Source: Luteimonas yindakuii
GTDB taxonomy: Bacteria > Pseudomonadota > Gammaproteobacteria > Xanthomonadales > Xanthomonadaceae
Assembly: GCF_004803715.2 (NCBI RefSeq)
Contig: NZ_CP039383.2
Span: forward strand, 620,001 to 684,000
DNA: 64,000 nt
Reading direction: 5' to 3'
The notes under the pieces were generated by a model. It saw only the letters and a program-made list of their open reading frames with translations, ran no database searches and was not told the DNA's origin. Position numbers and translations under genes: made by a program. Of the stretch, positions 47,778 to 57,218 are shown piece by piece (position 1 is the first letter of the stretch; each line of letters begins with the position of its first letter).

Positions 47778-48780
47778 CGCCACCCAGGTGTTGGCCGGCG
47801 GCGCGTTGGGTGGGGTGGAATGGGTGGTTCCCAGGGCACGTTGCCAATATCACCGGGCCGAGTTCTCCGGTCTTACACCGCGGCGGCGACAGGCGGCTGC
47901 CGCGCTTGCAGCGCGGCAGCACGAAACCGGTCCTGCCGCTCGCTCGCAGGTGGCCTGGAGCGGCGCTGTCGCGCATATCTGGGTCTGGAGCGAAAACGCG
48001 GACGAAGCCGCGCCGCCCGGGGCGGAGTTCGCCTGGACTCCCGAAAGCCTGCTGCGTCCGGCACCTGCGCTCGACGGTGTACGCCTTCTGCGGCTGGTCG
48101 ACGGCTTCGAGGGCCAGTACTGGCGGGACGGTGTCCTGCGTGCGAGCCGCTGGTGGGGCGAGCCGCCACGGGCGGACGCCTGGGGCCGGTTCCTGCGTGG
48201 GTGCGGGCTTCCCGCTGGAACCGATGTGGCAGTGCCTGAGGATCCGGGCTGGGCACGACAGCCCTGGGCAAGCCGCGGCTGGAGGCTGCCAGCCTCGCCG
48301 GCGCGCCTGGAACGCATCGCCTGGCAGGGCGTATTCGGGCTGCTGGTGCTTCTGGCTGGCTGGCAGTTGGCCGCTGCCCTGACCTGGGCGGTGGCACGCG
48401 AACGCCTCGACAGCTCGCTCGCCAGCCTGCGCGCGCAGGCCACGCCCCTGCTGGAAGCGCGCGAACGCGCCGAGACTGCGCGCGGCACGCTGGAAGGCTA
48501 CCGTCGCCTGGCCGAGGACGGCCTCAGCGACTACGCCTTGATGGCCGACGTCGCCACGGGCCTGCCTGAGGACGGGCAACTCAGGGCATGGCAGCGCGAC
48601 CGCGAACGGCTGCAGGTCCAGGTGGCTTCCGCCGAGGCCGACCCGCGACGCTTCGTCTCCGCCTATCAGAGCAGCGACACCCTCGGCGAAACCAGTGCCA
48701 CCCCCGGGCGCGACGGCGCCATGCAGATCGACTTCGTCCTGACCACCACGAGCGGTCCCGGCGCCGGTGACCTGCCTTGA
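47716..48780 (+). CDS. gspL: Type II secretion assembly protein L
   Basis: 354 residues: an actin-like cytoplasmic domain (about 1-220) that binds GspE, one membrane helix (about 220-240, VFGLLVLLAGWQLAAALTW) and a periplasmic domain. Ends in a TTGA overlap with gspM. Divergent from E. coli GspL but fits XpsL by position and topology. Confidence 0.82.
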   Translation: MTLRERLRALFFPTRRLLTADATQVLAGGALGGVEWVVPRARCQYHRAEFSGLTPRRRQAAAALAARQHETGPAARSQVAWSGAVAHIWVWSENADEAAPPGAEFAWTPESLLRPAPALDGVRLLRLVDGFEGQYWRDGVLRASRWWGEPPRADAWGRFLRGCGLPAGTDVAVPEDPGWARQPWASRGWRLPASPARLERIAWQGVFGLLVLLAGWQLAAALTWAVARERLDSSLASLRAQATPLLEARERAETARGTLEGYRRLAEDGLSDYALMADVATGLPEDGQLRAWQRDRERLQVQVASAEADPRRFVSAYQSSDTLGETSATPGRDGAMQIDFVLTTTSGPGAGDLP

Positions 48781-49421
48781 TCGCAACGCAGCGGGACCGC
48801 GTGCTCAGCGAGTGGCGGGCCAACCGGCGCCTGCGCCTGGCCGTGCTGGTGATCGTGCTGGTGGCTGGCGTGCATCTGGCGCTGTCTGCTTCCGAGCGGC
48901 GCGCGCCGAAGATCGAGGAATACCGTCGCGATGCCGAGCTCGTGGAGCGCCTGCGCGAGGCCAGCGCCGAGTCCGCGTGGCCCGCACGCGCTGAAGAGGC
49001 GGCGCAGCGTTTGGCCGAAGTACACGAGGGCCTGCCCCAGGTCGCCAGTACTGGCCTGGCCCAGGCCGAGATCCAGGCCTGGCTGGCGCAGCAGGCCCAG
49101 GCCGCCGGCCTCGGCGAGCCGAGAGTGCGAGTGGAAACCACGCTCGATGTTCCTGACCACCCGGAACTCTGGCAGGTGCTCGCGCGCCTGGATGCCACCG
49201 TCTCCCCGGGTGGCCTCGGGTCCTTTCTGCAGGCGGTGGCCGGTGGCCTGCCGTGGATCCAGGTCGAGCGCCTGGACATCTCCACCACCGCGGAAGGCCA
49301 GCGCCTGGTGCTGACCGCGCGCGGCTATTACCGCAAACCTGCCGGCGACGCGGAGGCTGCAGGCGATACCGATGCCGATGGCGCTGTCGATGCGGGTGTG
49401 CAGCTGGAGGACGATGCATGA
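48777..49421 (+). CDS. gspM: Type II secretion assembly protein M
   Basis: 214 residues with one N-terminal membrane helix (LAVLVIVLVAGVHLALS) and a periplasmic ferredoxin-like part. Start is TTG 48777, overlapping the gspL stop by four bases. Partner of GspL. Confidence 0.82.
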   Translation: MIATQRDRVLSEWRANRRLRLAVLVIVLVAGVHLALSASERRAPKIEEYRRDAELVERLREASAESAWPARAEEAAQRLAEVHEGLPQVASTGLAQAEIQAWLAQQAQAAGLGEPRVRVETTLDVPDHPELWQVLARLDATVSPGGLGSFLQAVAGGLPWIQVERLDISTTAEGQRLVLTARGYYRKPAGDAEAAGDTDADGAVDAGVQLEDDA

Positions 49422-49930
49422 GGCCGCTGCCCCGCTGGGCCGCGGTCGGCTCTACGCTTTACCCGACACTTCGCCGCATCGCGCCGTGGCTGCTGCCGGC
49501 CGTGGCGGGCGCGCTGCTGTTTGCGGTGTTTGGCACCGTGCCCTCGCGCCTCGATCGCACTGGCACCGGCGGCTCCGAGTGGGTCCTGCCAGATCTCCCG
49601 GACCGGGCGGCAACCGCGGCCGAAGCTGCAGCCGTCTGGGTCCAGCGTCACCCGTGGGGTGGGGCGCCGCCCGCCGAGGATCCGGCAGCCGCGGCGGCGG
49701 CTGCCGCGCCTGTGCCGGTCGCGATCGTGTCCACCGCATCGGGCCACGAGGCCGTATTCGTGATTCCTGGTGCGGGCGAAGTGCGCACCCGCGCCGGCGA
49801 CACCCTGCCCGACGGCGGCCGCGTGGAACAGGTCGACGCGCTGTCTGTGGCCTGGATTGATGGCCAGGGCCAACGGCAGGAGCAGCAGATGCTCGCCGAC
49901 CCGCCCAGGCAGCTCCAGCCCATCCCGTGA
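49418..49930 (+). CDS. xpsN: XpsN-like type II secretion protein (GspC-equivalent)
   Basis: 170 residues: a membrane helix (IAPWLLPAVAGALLFAVFG), a Pro/Ala-rich linker, and a homology-region-like periplasmic end (IVSTASGHEAVFVIPGAGEV). ATG overlaps the gspM stop by four bases. No gspC gene is present; in Xanthomonas XpsN fills that bridging role to the secretin. Confidence 0.78.
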   Translation: MRPLPRWAAVGSTLYPTLRRIAPWLLPAVAGALLFAVFGTVPSRLDRTGTGGSEWVLPDLPDRAATAAEAAAVWVQRHPWGGAPPAEDPAAAAAAAAPVPVAIVSTASGHEAVFVIPGAGEVRTRAGDTLPDGGRVEQVDALSVAWIDGQGQRQEQQMLADPPRQLQPIP

Positions 49931-49991
49931 GTGCCAGGGCACTTCCCAGACCCGAGCCTTTGCCGTGCCATATTTTTCGAGTGCAGACCCG

Positions 49992-52154
49992 ATGATTCAG
50001 AGCTCCCAGCGTTTCGATTCGGCCAGCAAGACTGCGAGCCGCATGCCGGTTCCGCGGCTGCATTGGCGCGGCCTGTGGGCGGGAATGCTGCTGGCCCTTC
50101 TGGCTGCCGGTTGCGCCACCGAGCCGTTGCGCATCCCCGAGCCGTTGCGTGCGCCCAAGCCGGTGCCGGCCTCTTCGGCTGAGGTGCTCGAGGAAACAGG
50201 TGGCACTGCGGCGCCGTCTCGTCCGCTGGTGGAGGCGGGGCCCGCGACCGACGTGCCGGCGGTCGTTGCCGCGGGCCAGGCTGGCCCCGCTGTTCCGGCC
50301 ATTCCCAATACCGAGCCGGTCTCACTGGTGCTCGACGGCGTGCCCCTCGCCACGTTCATCAACGTGGTGTTCGGCAGCGAGCTCGGCTTCGCAATCGAGA
50401 TCGAACAGTCGGTCCGGGAGCGCCAGGAGCTGGTGACGCTGCGCGTGGCTGCGGCCCAGCGTCCCCGTGCGCTGTATCTCACCGCGGTGGAAGTGCTACG
50501 CAACTACGGCGTGTCGGTGAGCGAGCACAACGGACTGCTGCGTTTTTCCCCCGGGGGCGACGCCGCACAGCCTCCATTGCTGGTCACCGCCCGCAGCCTG
50601 CCGGATATCCCCGCCGGCCAGCGCACGGTGTTCGCCGCGATGCCCCTCAATGCCAGCACACCGGGGCGCGTGGCCGCACAGGTGCGCAGCATGTTCCCCA
50701 ACAACACCGTCACGCTGTCGGAGATGGTCGAAAGCAACGCCATCCTGATCAGCGGTCCTGGAGACAGCGTCCGCGCCGCTGCCGAGGCAGTGCAGGCGCT
50801 TGATCGCACGTCCCTTCGCGACAAGCGATCGGTGCGGATCAATCCCATGTACCAGGCCGCCGAAGTGCTGGCCACTGAAATCGGCCGTCTGTTGTCGGCC
50901 CAGGGCTATTCCGTCGCGGTAGGTGCGGGGCAGGGCGGCGTGATTGCGCTGGTCCCTGTCAGCAGCGCCAACGCGGTCATGATCTTCAGTGAATCGGAGG
51001 CAGCGCTGGCCGCAGCGGTGGAATGGGCGCGGCAACTCGATCTGCCGGGCGAGGCCGGCGCAGGCGGCGGCGTGTACCTGTATGCCGCGCGCCACACCAC
51101 GGTGGAGAGCCTTCGCCCCGTCCTTGAAGCGATGGTAGGTGCAGCGCCAAGCGCGGCGGTCGCAGCCGCGCCCGCGCCGGCCGCTGCATCGCCGGATGGC
51201 ATGCGCGAAGGCTCCCGGAATGCTGCCGGAGGCACAACTACGGGCGCTGCCGGTGCCATCGCCGGCGCCGATGGCCAGATCGCGGTGGACCCGGTGCGCA
51301 ACGTCATCGTGTTCCAGGGCGATGCGCAGCGTTGGCAGGCGATCCAGGGCGTGCTGGCACGCCTCGACCAGCCCGCGCGCCAGGTGCTGATCGAGGTCAC
51401 GGTGGCCGAGGTCACGCTGACCGACGAGTTCAGCCATGGCGTGGAATGGGCGCTGCAACGGGTCAGCGTGCAGCACATGAGTGGCCCCCTGACCGCCTTG
51501 GGTGGCAGCACGCCAAATGCGGGGGGGCTGATCTGGCGGGGCCTGTCTTCCTCCGGCCAGACGCGCGCGGTGCTCAACCTGTTTGCCCGCGACAGTCGGG
51601 TCCGGATCCTCTCCACACCGCGCCTTCTGGTGAAGAGCGGCGAAAGCGCCAGCATCGATGTGGGCACCGAAGTGCCGATCATCACCAGCCAGGCCACTGC
51701 GCCGGATCTCCCGGTGGGCAACACGCCTTCCGTCCTGCAGTCGATCCAGTACCGCAAGACCGGCGTACTGCTCGAGCTGGAGGCTCTGGTGCATTCCGGA
51801 CAGCGCGTGGACCTCAACATCACCCAGGAAGTCAGCGAGGCCGCGCAGACGGATACGAGCGACATCTCGTCGCCGAGCATCTTCAGCCGCCGCCTGCAGA
51901 CCGCGCTGACGCTCTCCGATGGCGAGAGCATGCTCCTGGGCGGGCTGATCTCCTCCACCGCGTCCGACGGCAAGACCAAGGTCCCGCTGCTCGGTGACAT
52001 TCCGGGCCTGGGCCGGCTGTTCCAGAACCGGCAGCGCGAAGGTGTTCGCACCGAACTGCTGATGCTGATCACCCCGTACGTCATTGAGGATTCCATTCAG
52101 GCAAGGGAGATTACTGAAGCCGTTCAGGCGCGTTTTCGTGACGTGGAGCCATAA
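49992..52154 (+). CDS. gspD: Type II secretion secretin
   Basis: 720 residues. Signal peptide with lipobox LLAAGC gives an outer-membrane lipoprotein, unlike many GspD. N0-N3 domains follow (VSLVLDGVPLATFINVVF in N0), with a Gly/Ala-rich insertion near residues 380-425, then the secretin barrel with the signature VPLLGDIPGLGRLFQNRQRE. It forms the outer-membrane pore; 61 bases separate it from xpsN. Confidence 0.94.
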   Translation: MIQSSQRFDSASKTASRMPVPRLHWRGLWAGMLLALLAAGCATEPLRIPEPLRAPKPVPASSAEVLEETGGTAAPSRPLVEAGPATDVPAVVAAGQAGPAVPAIPNTEPVSLVLDGVPLATFINVVFGSELGFAIEIEQSVRERQELVTLRVAAAQRPRALYLTAVEVLRNYGVSVSEHNGLLRFSPGGDAAQPPLLVTARSLPDIPAGQRTVFAAMPLNASTPGRVAAQVRSMFPNNTVTLSEMVESNAILISGPGDSVRAAAEAVQALDRTSLRDKRSVRINPMYQAAEVLATEIGRLLSAQGYSVAVGAGQGGVIALVPVSSANAVMIFSESEAALAAAVEWARQLDLPGEAGAGGGVYLYAARHTTVESLRPVLEAMVGAAPSAAVAAAPAPAAASPDGMREGSRNAAGGTTTGAAGAIAGADGQIAVDPVRNVIVFQGDAQRWQAIQGVLARLDQPARQVLIEVTVAEVTLTDEFSHGVEWALQRVSVQHMSGPLTALGGSTPNAGGLIWRGLSSSGQTRAVLNLFARDSRVRILSTPRLLVKSGESASIDVGTEVPIITSQATAPDLPVGNTPSVLQSIQYRKTGVLLELEALVHSGQRVDLNITQEVSEAAQTDTSDISSPSIFSRRLQTALTLSDGESMLLGGLISSTASDGKTKVPLLGDIPGLGRLFQNRQREGVRTELLMLITPYVIEDSIQAREITEAVQARFRDVEP

Positions 52155-52212
52155 GCGGCTGCGACATCGGTCGAGCCATCCGTCGGGTTAGAAATATGTT
52201 GTTCAGTCCCCA

Positions 52213-52241
52213 TTGACCTACCCAAACGCCGGCTCTACCAT
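52213..52241 (+). promoter_or_regulatory. Strong promoter upstream of the unknown secreted protein
   Basis: TTGACC (52213-52218) and TACCAT (52236-52241) are 17 bases apart. Transcription would start near 52248, giving a leader of roughly 190 bases before the ATG at 52440. Confidence 0.7.
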
Positions 52242-52299
52242 CCATGCCGTATCTGGATGCTGCGCGGTGCTGATGCATGCGCAGGGAAGGGGGAGACGA

Positions 52300-52439
52300 A
52301 TGGAGGCATGGGTCCGTGTCAGGACAACACCTCGGCGGCTCGCCCGGATGCCGGCGCCGGCATATGCGTGCAGGCGGTGGGCGGTGTCCCGATGCGTAAG
52401 TTGTCCCGAATAAAACCTAAGCTTAGGAGTTCCAACAAC
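52300..52439 (+). promoter_or_regulatory. Leader with possible small frame and Shine-Dalgarno palindrome
   Basis: A 37-codon frame (52300-52413) has a good AGGGGGAG site five bases upstream. Its stop is two bases before a perfect palindrome cctaagcttagg (52416-52427) that contains the first bases of the AGGAG site (52425-52429) of the main gene. This could couple translation or sequester the site; it is not proven coding. Confidence 0.4.
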
Positions 52440-53861
52440 ATGTCTTTGAACAAGAAGGTTCTTGCCGCCGCCATCGTCGGTGGTCTGTTCGCCGGCTCGG
52501 CGCACGCTGCTGTCGACATCAGTGCACCTGCCAGTGCCCCGAGCCCTGCGGTTCGAATCGCCGCTGAGTCGGTGGTCCCTGCAAACGGTCTGGTCGTCGC
52601 TAACACCGGCAATGCGCTGGATCTCGTCAGCCGTCTGGGTTATTCCTTCTCGAACGGCGAGGTTCGTTATGCACGTGTCGAGTGCTCCGACAATATGGAG
52701 TTCACGTCGGGTGCGGTTGCCCTCTCGGGCGCGGGCACCCCAGGTGCCATCAACGGCCTTAACACGAACGCCATCTATTTCTCGATCACTGCAACCGGCG
52801 CCACGCTGACTGCTGACAGCACGCTTACGATCAACGGCGCGCGCACGGTCGACTCGAAGGACAATGTGTCGTGCACCTATGGCCTCTACGACGAGCCGTC
52901 GCAGGCGCAGGCTGGCGGTACCAACGGTCGCATTGCCACCTTCACCGGTAACTACCTGACCTTTGCCCAGAGCTATGACATCGTGACCACCCCGGGCACG
53001 AGCATTGCCGACGTGGAAGCAAACCCGTCGTTCAGCCTTTTCGATACCGATGAGCTGTACACCTCCATCGGCGCGTTCCGCTATGGTCTGGTCGGTAACC
53101 TGGGTACCACCCCGGCCCGGACCACGCCGATCGATCCGGCCGACGGTGTGGCTGTGACGCTGACCGATATGATGGGTACGGGCACTGCACTCGTGTTCAC
53201 GGGTGATTTCTCGGCCGCAGCGAACGCCACCGGTAATGCGTGGACTGGCGAAGCGCTGAACCGCGTATTCATTGCGCCGACCGCTGCAGGTTGCGATAGC
53301 TTCACCGCGGGCACTGATTTTGCTGCGAATTCGCTCAGCGCCACCACTGCGCGTTTCACGGTGAACAATAATTCCCGCAGCGGCGTTCTTTGCCTCGTGT
53401 CGCGTGGCGGTGGGTATGCGATCCCGGCGTCCGATTACACGGTCGCGCTGGACGCCGTCGCCACGGGTACCGCGTTCGTCGCCACGGACATCGCCGCCAA
53501 GGACCTCGGTAGTATCGAGCGTAACGGCACCGAACTGCAGGCTCCGCTGGCGCAGATCCCGAACGACTGGTTCAGCCGCGTTGTGCTGACCAATACCAGC
53601 GGCACTGCACGATCGTATTCGATCAACGTGCTGACCGAGGAAGGCGTTACCGTCACCACGGGCACCCTGACCGGCATGGTGCCGGCCAACGGCACCAAGG
53701 TGATCGAGAACGTGCGTGAGATCTTCACCGGCGCGAACCGCGCGACGCTCGTCGTCAACGTTGCGGGCCCCGACAAGTCCATCCAGGGCCTGTACCAGAT
53801 CGTCAACCCGTCGCAGGGTTCGATCAGCAACCACGTGATGGTGCGTCCGGGCACCAACTGA
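52440..53861 (+). CDS. Unknown Sec-exported protein, surface-protein candidate
   Basis: 473 residues of a family I do not recognise. A signal peptide (KKVLAAAIVGGLFAGSAHA) precedes a mature part rich in Thr, Ala, Ser and Gly with few Lys, four Cys (possible two disulfides) and many beta-type segments (LVVANTGNALDLVSRLGYSF, RFTVNNNSRSGVLCLVS). The G+C content is visibly lower than its neighbours. A strong promoter, AGGAG site and terminator point to high expression. It lies directly after the type II secretion operon and before polysaccharide genes, so a type II substrate or S-layer-like protein is plausible; this is inference. Confidence 0.75.
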   Translation: MSLNKKVLAAAIVGGLFAGSAHAAVDISAPASAPSPAVRIAAESVVPANGLVVANTGNALDLVSRLGYSFSNGEVRYARVECSDNMEFTSGAVALSGAGTPGAINGLNTNAIYFSITATGATLTADSTLTINGARTVDSKDNVSCTYGLYDEPSQAQAGGTNGRIATFTGNYLTFAQSYDIVTTPGTSIADVEANPSFSLFDTDELYTSIGAFRYGLVGNLGTTPARTTPIDPADGVAVTLTDMMGTGTALVFTGDFSAAANATGNAWTGEALNRVFIAPTAAGCDSFTAGTDFAANSLSATTARFTVNNNSRSGVLCLVSRGGGYAIPASDYTVALDAVATGTAFVATDIAAKDLGSIERNGTELQAPLAQIPNDWFSRVVLTNTSGTARSYSINVLTEEGVTVTTGTLTGMVPANGTKVIENVREIFTGANRATLVVNVAGPDKSIQGLYQIVNPSQGSISNHVMVRPGTN

Positions 53862-53897
53862 TCCCTGATCGGTTGACCTGAAACACCTGTAGTACCC

Positions 53898-53929
53898 GAA
53901 GGGCCCGCGCAAGCGGGCCCTTCTCTTTG
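53898..53929 (+). terminator. Strong terminator after the unknown secreted protein
   Basis: An 11-bp perfect stem (gaagggcccgc/gcgggcccttc) with GCAA loop, followed by tctttgt. It separates this gene from the acyltransferase downstream. Confidence 0.9.
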
Positions 53930-53981
53930 TGCGGCCGTCGCAGCCGGCTGGCTTGCGCCGGGTGCGGGTTATCCTTCCGCA

Positions 53982-55142
53982 ATGAACGGGGAAAGCGTGG
54001 ATATGCAAAGGGGCGCAACAGCGCATGCGGACAGAACCCGCTTCCGCGAGTTGTTCCTGGGTCGCCCCCGCGCGCGCCTGAACCACCTCGACGCCCTCGA
54101 TGGCCTTCGTGGTGTGGCGGTGCTGATGGTGATCGCGTCGCACCTCTCCAACGTGGGCCTGCTGCCACAGCCGGGCCTGTCCGGTACCGGCAAGCAAGGG
54201 GTCTACCTGTTCTTCGTGCTCAGCGCCTTCCTGCTGGCGCGCATCCTGATGTCGCGGCCATTGTCGGCCCTGGGGAGCGTGCGGCTCTGGGCCGATTACG
54301 CGTTGCGCCGGGTGCTGCGGATCTGGCCGCTCTACCTTTTCGTCCTGCTGCTGTCCTGGATGCTGACCCGATCGGGCCTGCCCTGGCACTTCCGGCTGGA
54401 CGATGCATCCCTGCTGCGCCATCTCACCCTGGCCGAGGGCCAGAGCGTGCTGTGGAGCATCCCGGTGGAGTTCACCTTCTATCTCTGGCTGCCGCCGCTG
54501 GTGCTGGCCATGCTCTGGCTGCGTGGGCACTGCCCGGCGTGGCTGGAGGCTCTGGCGGCCGGAGCGCTGATGGCGGCGGTGCTATGGCACTGGCCGGCCT
54601 CGGAAATGGCGGTCAACGACGTCCGCCTCGGGCCCTATCTGCCGGTGTTCCTGTGCGGAGCGTTTGCAGCGCGGATCGACCTCGTGCTGGATTCCAGATT
54701 TGCGGGCCGTCCCGGGTCCTGGCCATGGGCGATGCTGGCGCTGGTCATGGCGACAGGTTGCGTGCTGATGGTGCCATCGGTCTGGGCACGGGTGACGGGC
54801 ACCGGTTTCAATCCGGCCCTCAACCACGGCTGGTTCCTGGCCCACGGGCTGGCCTGGTCCGGCCTGCTGCTGGCCCTGTTGCACGGTCCGTCCTGGCTGA
54901 GGCGGCCCTTCGCCTGGGCGCCGCTGCGTCTGGTCGGCGTGGTCAGCTTCAGTGCCTACCTCTGGCACATGCCGGTGCTCGACCTGGTGGCGGCGTCGGG
55001 CGTCGGGCGCTTGCCCGGGCTAGCCCCGGCGCTGGTCCTGGTGCTGACGCTGATTCTCTCGATGCTGTCCTTCCTGCTCCTGGAGCGCCCCTGGCGGGAA
55101 CTCCGGCTGGCGCCGGTACGGTCGGCCCCCGCGACGCGCTGA
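53982..55142 (+). CDS. Acyltransferase-3 (OafA-like) membrane protein
   Basis: 386 residues with about ten membrane helices. Family motifs: LDALDGLRGVAVLMVIASHL, with the acceptor-binding His, and the RRVLRIWPLYLFVLLL arginines, plus IPVEFTFYLWLP. It would O-acetylate (or acylate) a surface sugar at the inner membrane. Neighbouring Wzm/Wzt and glycosyltransferase genes suit that role. Confidence 0.88.
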   Translation: MNGESVDMQRGATAHADRTRFRELFLGRPRARLNHLDALDGLRGVAVLMVIASHLSNVGLLPQPGLSGTGKQGVYLFFVLSAFLLARILMSRPLSALGSVRLWADYALRRVLRIWPLYLFVLLLSWMLTRSGLPWHFRLDDASLLRHLTLAEGQSVLWSIPVEFTFYLWLPPLVLAMLWLRGHCPAWLEALAAGALMAAVLWHWPASEMAVNDVRLGPYLPVFLCGAFAARIDLVLDSRFAGRPGSWPWAMLALVMATGCVLMVPSVWARVTGTGFNPALNHGWFLAHGLAWSGLLLALLHGPSWLRRPFAWAPLRLVGVVSFSAYLWHMPVLDLVAASGVGRLPGLAPALVLVLTLILSMLSFLLLERPWRELRLAPVRSAPATR

Positions 55143-55227
55143 ATCCGGACTGGTGCTTCCCCGCCGGGCAGAAGGACGCCCGGGTGCTTCCGCTATCATG
55201 GCGGCCCCTCGCATCCGTCGGTACGCC

Positions 55228-56379
55228 ATGAAGCATCGTCCGGGAACCCTCGCCATCCACGCCGGGCAGGCGCACGATCCGTCCACCGGGGCGGTGATGA
55301 CGCCGATCTATGCCACCTCCACCTACGCCCAGTCCAGCCCTGGCGTGCATCAGGGTTTCGAGTACTCGCGCACACACAACCCGACCCGCTTCGCCTGGGA
55401 GCGCAGCGTGGCGGGGCTTGAAGGCGGCACGCGCGGCTTTGCCTTCGCCTCCGGCATGGCAGCGACCTCGACGATGCTCGAACTGCTCGATAGCGGCGAC
55501 CACGTCATCGCGATGGACGACCTGTACGGCGGCAGCTATCGGCTGTTCGAGCGCGTGCGCCGGCGCAGCGCGGGACTGGACTTCAGCTTCGTCGACCTTG
55601 CGGACCGTGCGGCGTTCGACGCTGCCATCACCCCGAAGACGCGGATGGTCTGGATCGAGACCCCGACCAACCCGATGCTCAAGATCGTGGACATCGCAGC
55701 GGTCGCCGAGCTTGCGCGGAAGCGCGGGTTGTGGGTAGTGGTCGACAACACGTTCGCTTCGCCCATCGTGCAGCGCCCGCTGGACCTTGGCGCGCACATG
55801 GTGGTGCATTCCGCCACCAAGTACCTCAATGGCCATTCCGACATGGTCGGTGGCATCACCGTGGTCGGCGAAGACGCGGAGCTGGCAGAGCAGATGGCCT
55901 TCCTGCAGAACTCGGTGGGCGCGGTGCAGGGGCCGTTCGACAGCTTCCTGGCGCTGCGTGGGGTCAAGACCCTGGCCCTGCGAATGAAGGCGCACTGCGA
56001 CAACGCGCTGGCGCTGGCGCAGTGGCTGGAAGGCCGGCCGGGCGTCGAAAAGGTGATCTATCCGGGTCTGGCGTCGCATCCGCAGCACGCATTGGCGACG
56101 CAGCAGATGCAGGGCTTCGGCGGCATCGTGTCGGTGGTGCTCGACGGTGGGTTCGAGGCGGCCAAGCGTTTCTGCGAGCGGACGACGCTGTTCACGCTCG
56201 CCGAATCGCTCGGCGGGGTGGAAAGCCTGATCAATCACCCGGCGGTGATGACCCATGCCTCGGTGCCGTCCGAGCGCCGCGCGCAGCTTGGCATGGGTGA
56301 TGGCCTGGTGCGGTTGAGCGTTGGCATCGAGGATGTGGCCGACCTGCGTGACGATCTGCAGCAGGCACTCGACGCGTGA
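55228..56379 (+). CDS. metB: Cystathionine gamma-lyase/gamma-synthase
   Basis: 383 residues, PLP fold-type I. The PLP Lys is in VHSATKYLNGHSDMVGG; other signatures are EYSRTHNPTRFAWERSVAGL and WIETPTNPMLKIVDI. The closest known relative in style is the Xanthomonas oryzae gamma-lyase, so cysteine release from cystathionine is likely; synthase activity is possible. ATG at 55228 matches relatives; an ATG at 55198 would add ten residues but overlaps a TATCAT element. Shares its final base with wzm. Confidence 0.92.
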   Translation: MKHRPGTLAIHAGQAHDPSTGAVMTPIYATSTYAQSSPGVHQGFEYSRTHNPTRFAWERSVAGLEGGTRGFAFASGMAATSTMLELLDSGDHVIAMDDLYGGSYRLFERVRRRSAGLDFSFVDLADRAAFDAAITPKTRMVWIETPTNPMLKIVDIAAVAELARKRGLWVVVDNTFASPIVQRPLDLGAHMVVHSATKYLNGHSDMVGGITVVGEDAELAEQMAFLQNSVGAVQGPFDSFLALRGVKTLALRMKAHCDNALALAQWLEGRPGVEKVIYPGLASHPQHALATQQMQGFGGIVSVVLDGGFEAAKRFCERTTLFTLAESLGGVESLINHPAVMTHASVPSERRAQLGMGDGLVRLSVGIEDVADLRDDLQQALDA

Positions 56380-57218
56380 TGCCATCGACCAGGACAGCCG
56401 CGATGCCGGCCGCCTTCAGTCTGGTCGGGCCGCTCGACGCGTGGCTGCGGCACCGCAGCCTGACATGGGAAATGACCAAGCGCGACGTGCTGGGCCGCTA
56501 CCGTGGAGCCAATTTCGGGCTGCTGTGGTCGCTGATCAGCCCGTTCTTCATGCTGCTGATCTATACGCTCGCCTTCGGTTACCTGCTCAAGGCGCGTTGG
56601 CCAGGGACCAGCGGCAACATGGCCGATTTCGCCATGCTGCTGTCGATTGGGTTGATCGTGCATGGCTTCTTTGCCGAGTGCCTTACGCGCGCGCCCATGC
56701 TTATCGTGGCAAATGCCAACCTGGTCAAGCGCATCGTATTCCCGCTGCAGGTGTTGCCGTGGACCATGGTGCTGTCCGCCCTGTTCCATGCCTTGGCGAA
56801 CTCGCTTGTGTACGTCGTGCTGAATCTGGCACTGCGCGGCGAGATGGTGCCGACCCTGCCGCTACTTCCACTGGTGCTGTTGCCGTTGCTTATCGCCGCA
56901 CTGGGCGTAGGTTGGCTGCTGGCGGCCCTGAGCGTGTTCCTGCGTGACATCGCGCAGGTCACTGGCGTACTGGCAACGGCCATGTTGTTCCTGTCGTCGG
57001 CCATCGTACCCGTCGAAACCCTCCCCGAAAGCTACCAATGGGTGTTCCGGCTCAACCCGCTGACATTCATCATCGACCAGGCGCGCGAAGTGGCGTTCTG
57101 GGGCCGGATGCCCGATTGGAACGGGCTGGTCGTGTTCGCGGCGGGCGCGCTGGTGTTTGCCTACCTGTCCTATGCCGTGTTCCAGAAGCTGCGTCGAGGC
57201 TTCGCCGATGTCCTTTGA
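56379..57218 (+). CDS. wzm: Polysaccharide ABC exporter permease
   Basis: 279 residues, six membrane helices; ABC-2 permease of the Wzm type (TKRDVLGRYRGANFGLLWSL near the start, NPLTFIIDQAREVAFWG near the end). With Wzt it exports finished O-antigen or similar glycan across the inner membrane. Start ATG shares one base with the metB stop. Confidence 0.9.
   Translation: MPSTRTAAMPAAFSLVGPLDAWLRHRSLTWEMTKRDVLGRYRGANFGLLWSLISPFFMLLIYTLAFGYLLKARWPGTSGNMADFAMLLSIGLIVHGFFAECLTRAPMLIVANANLVKRIVFPLQVLPWTMVLSALFHALANSLVYVVLNLALRGEMVPTLPLLPLVLLPLLIAALGVGWLLAALSVFLRDIAQVTGVLATAMLFLSSAIVPVETLPESYQWVFRLNPLTFIIDQAREVAFWGRMPDWNGLVVFAAGALVFAYLSYAVFQKLRRGFADVL

Noticed and set aside
52213-52413. 66-codon frame starting with TTG upstream of the secreted protein
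   Set aside because: Its first codons are the promoter -35 region; only the shorter frame from 52300 with a ribosome site is worth considering.
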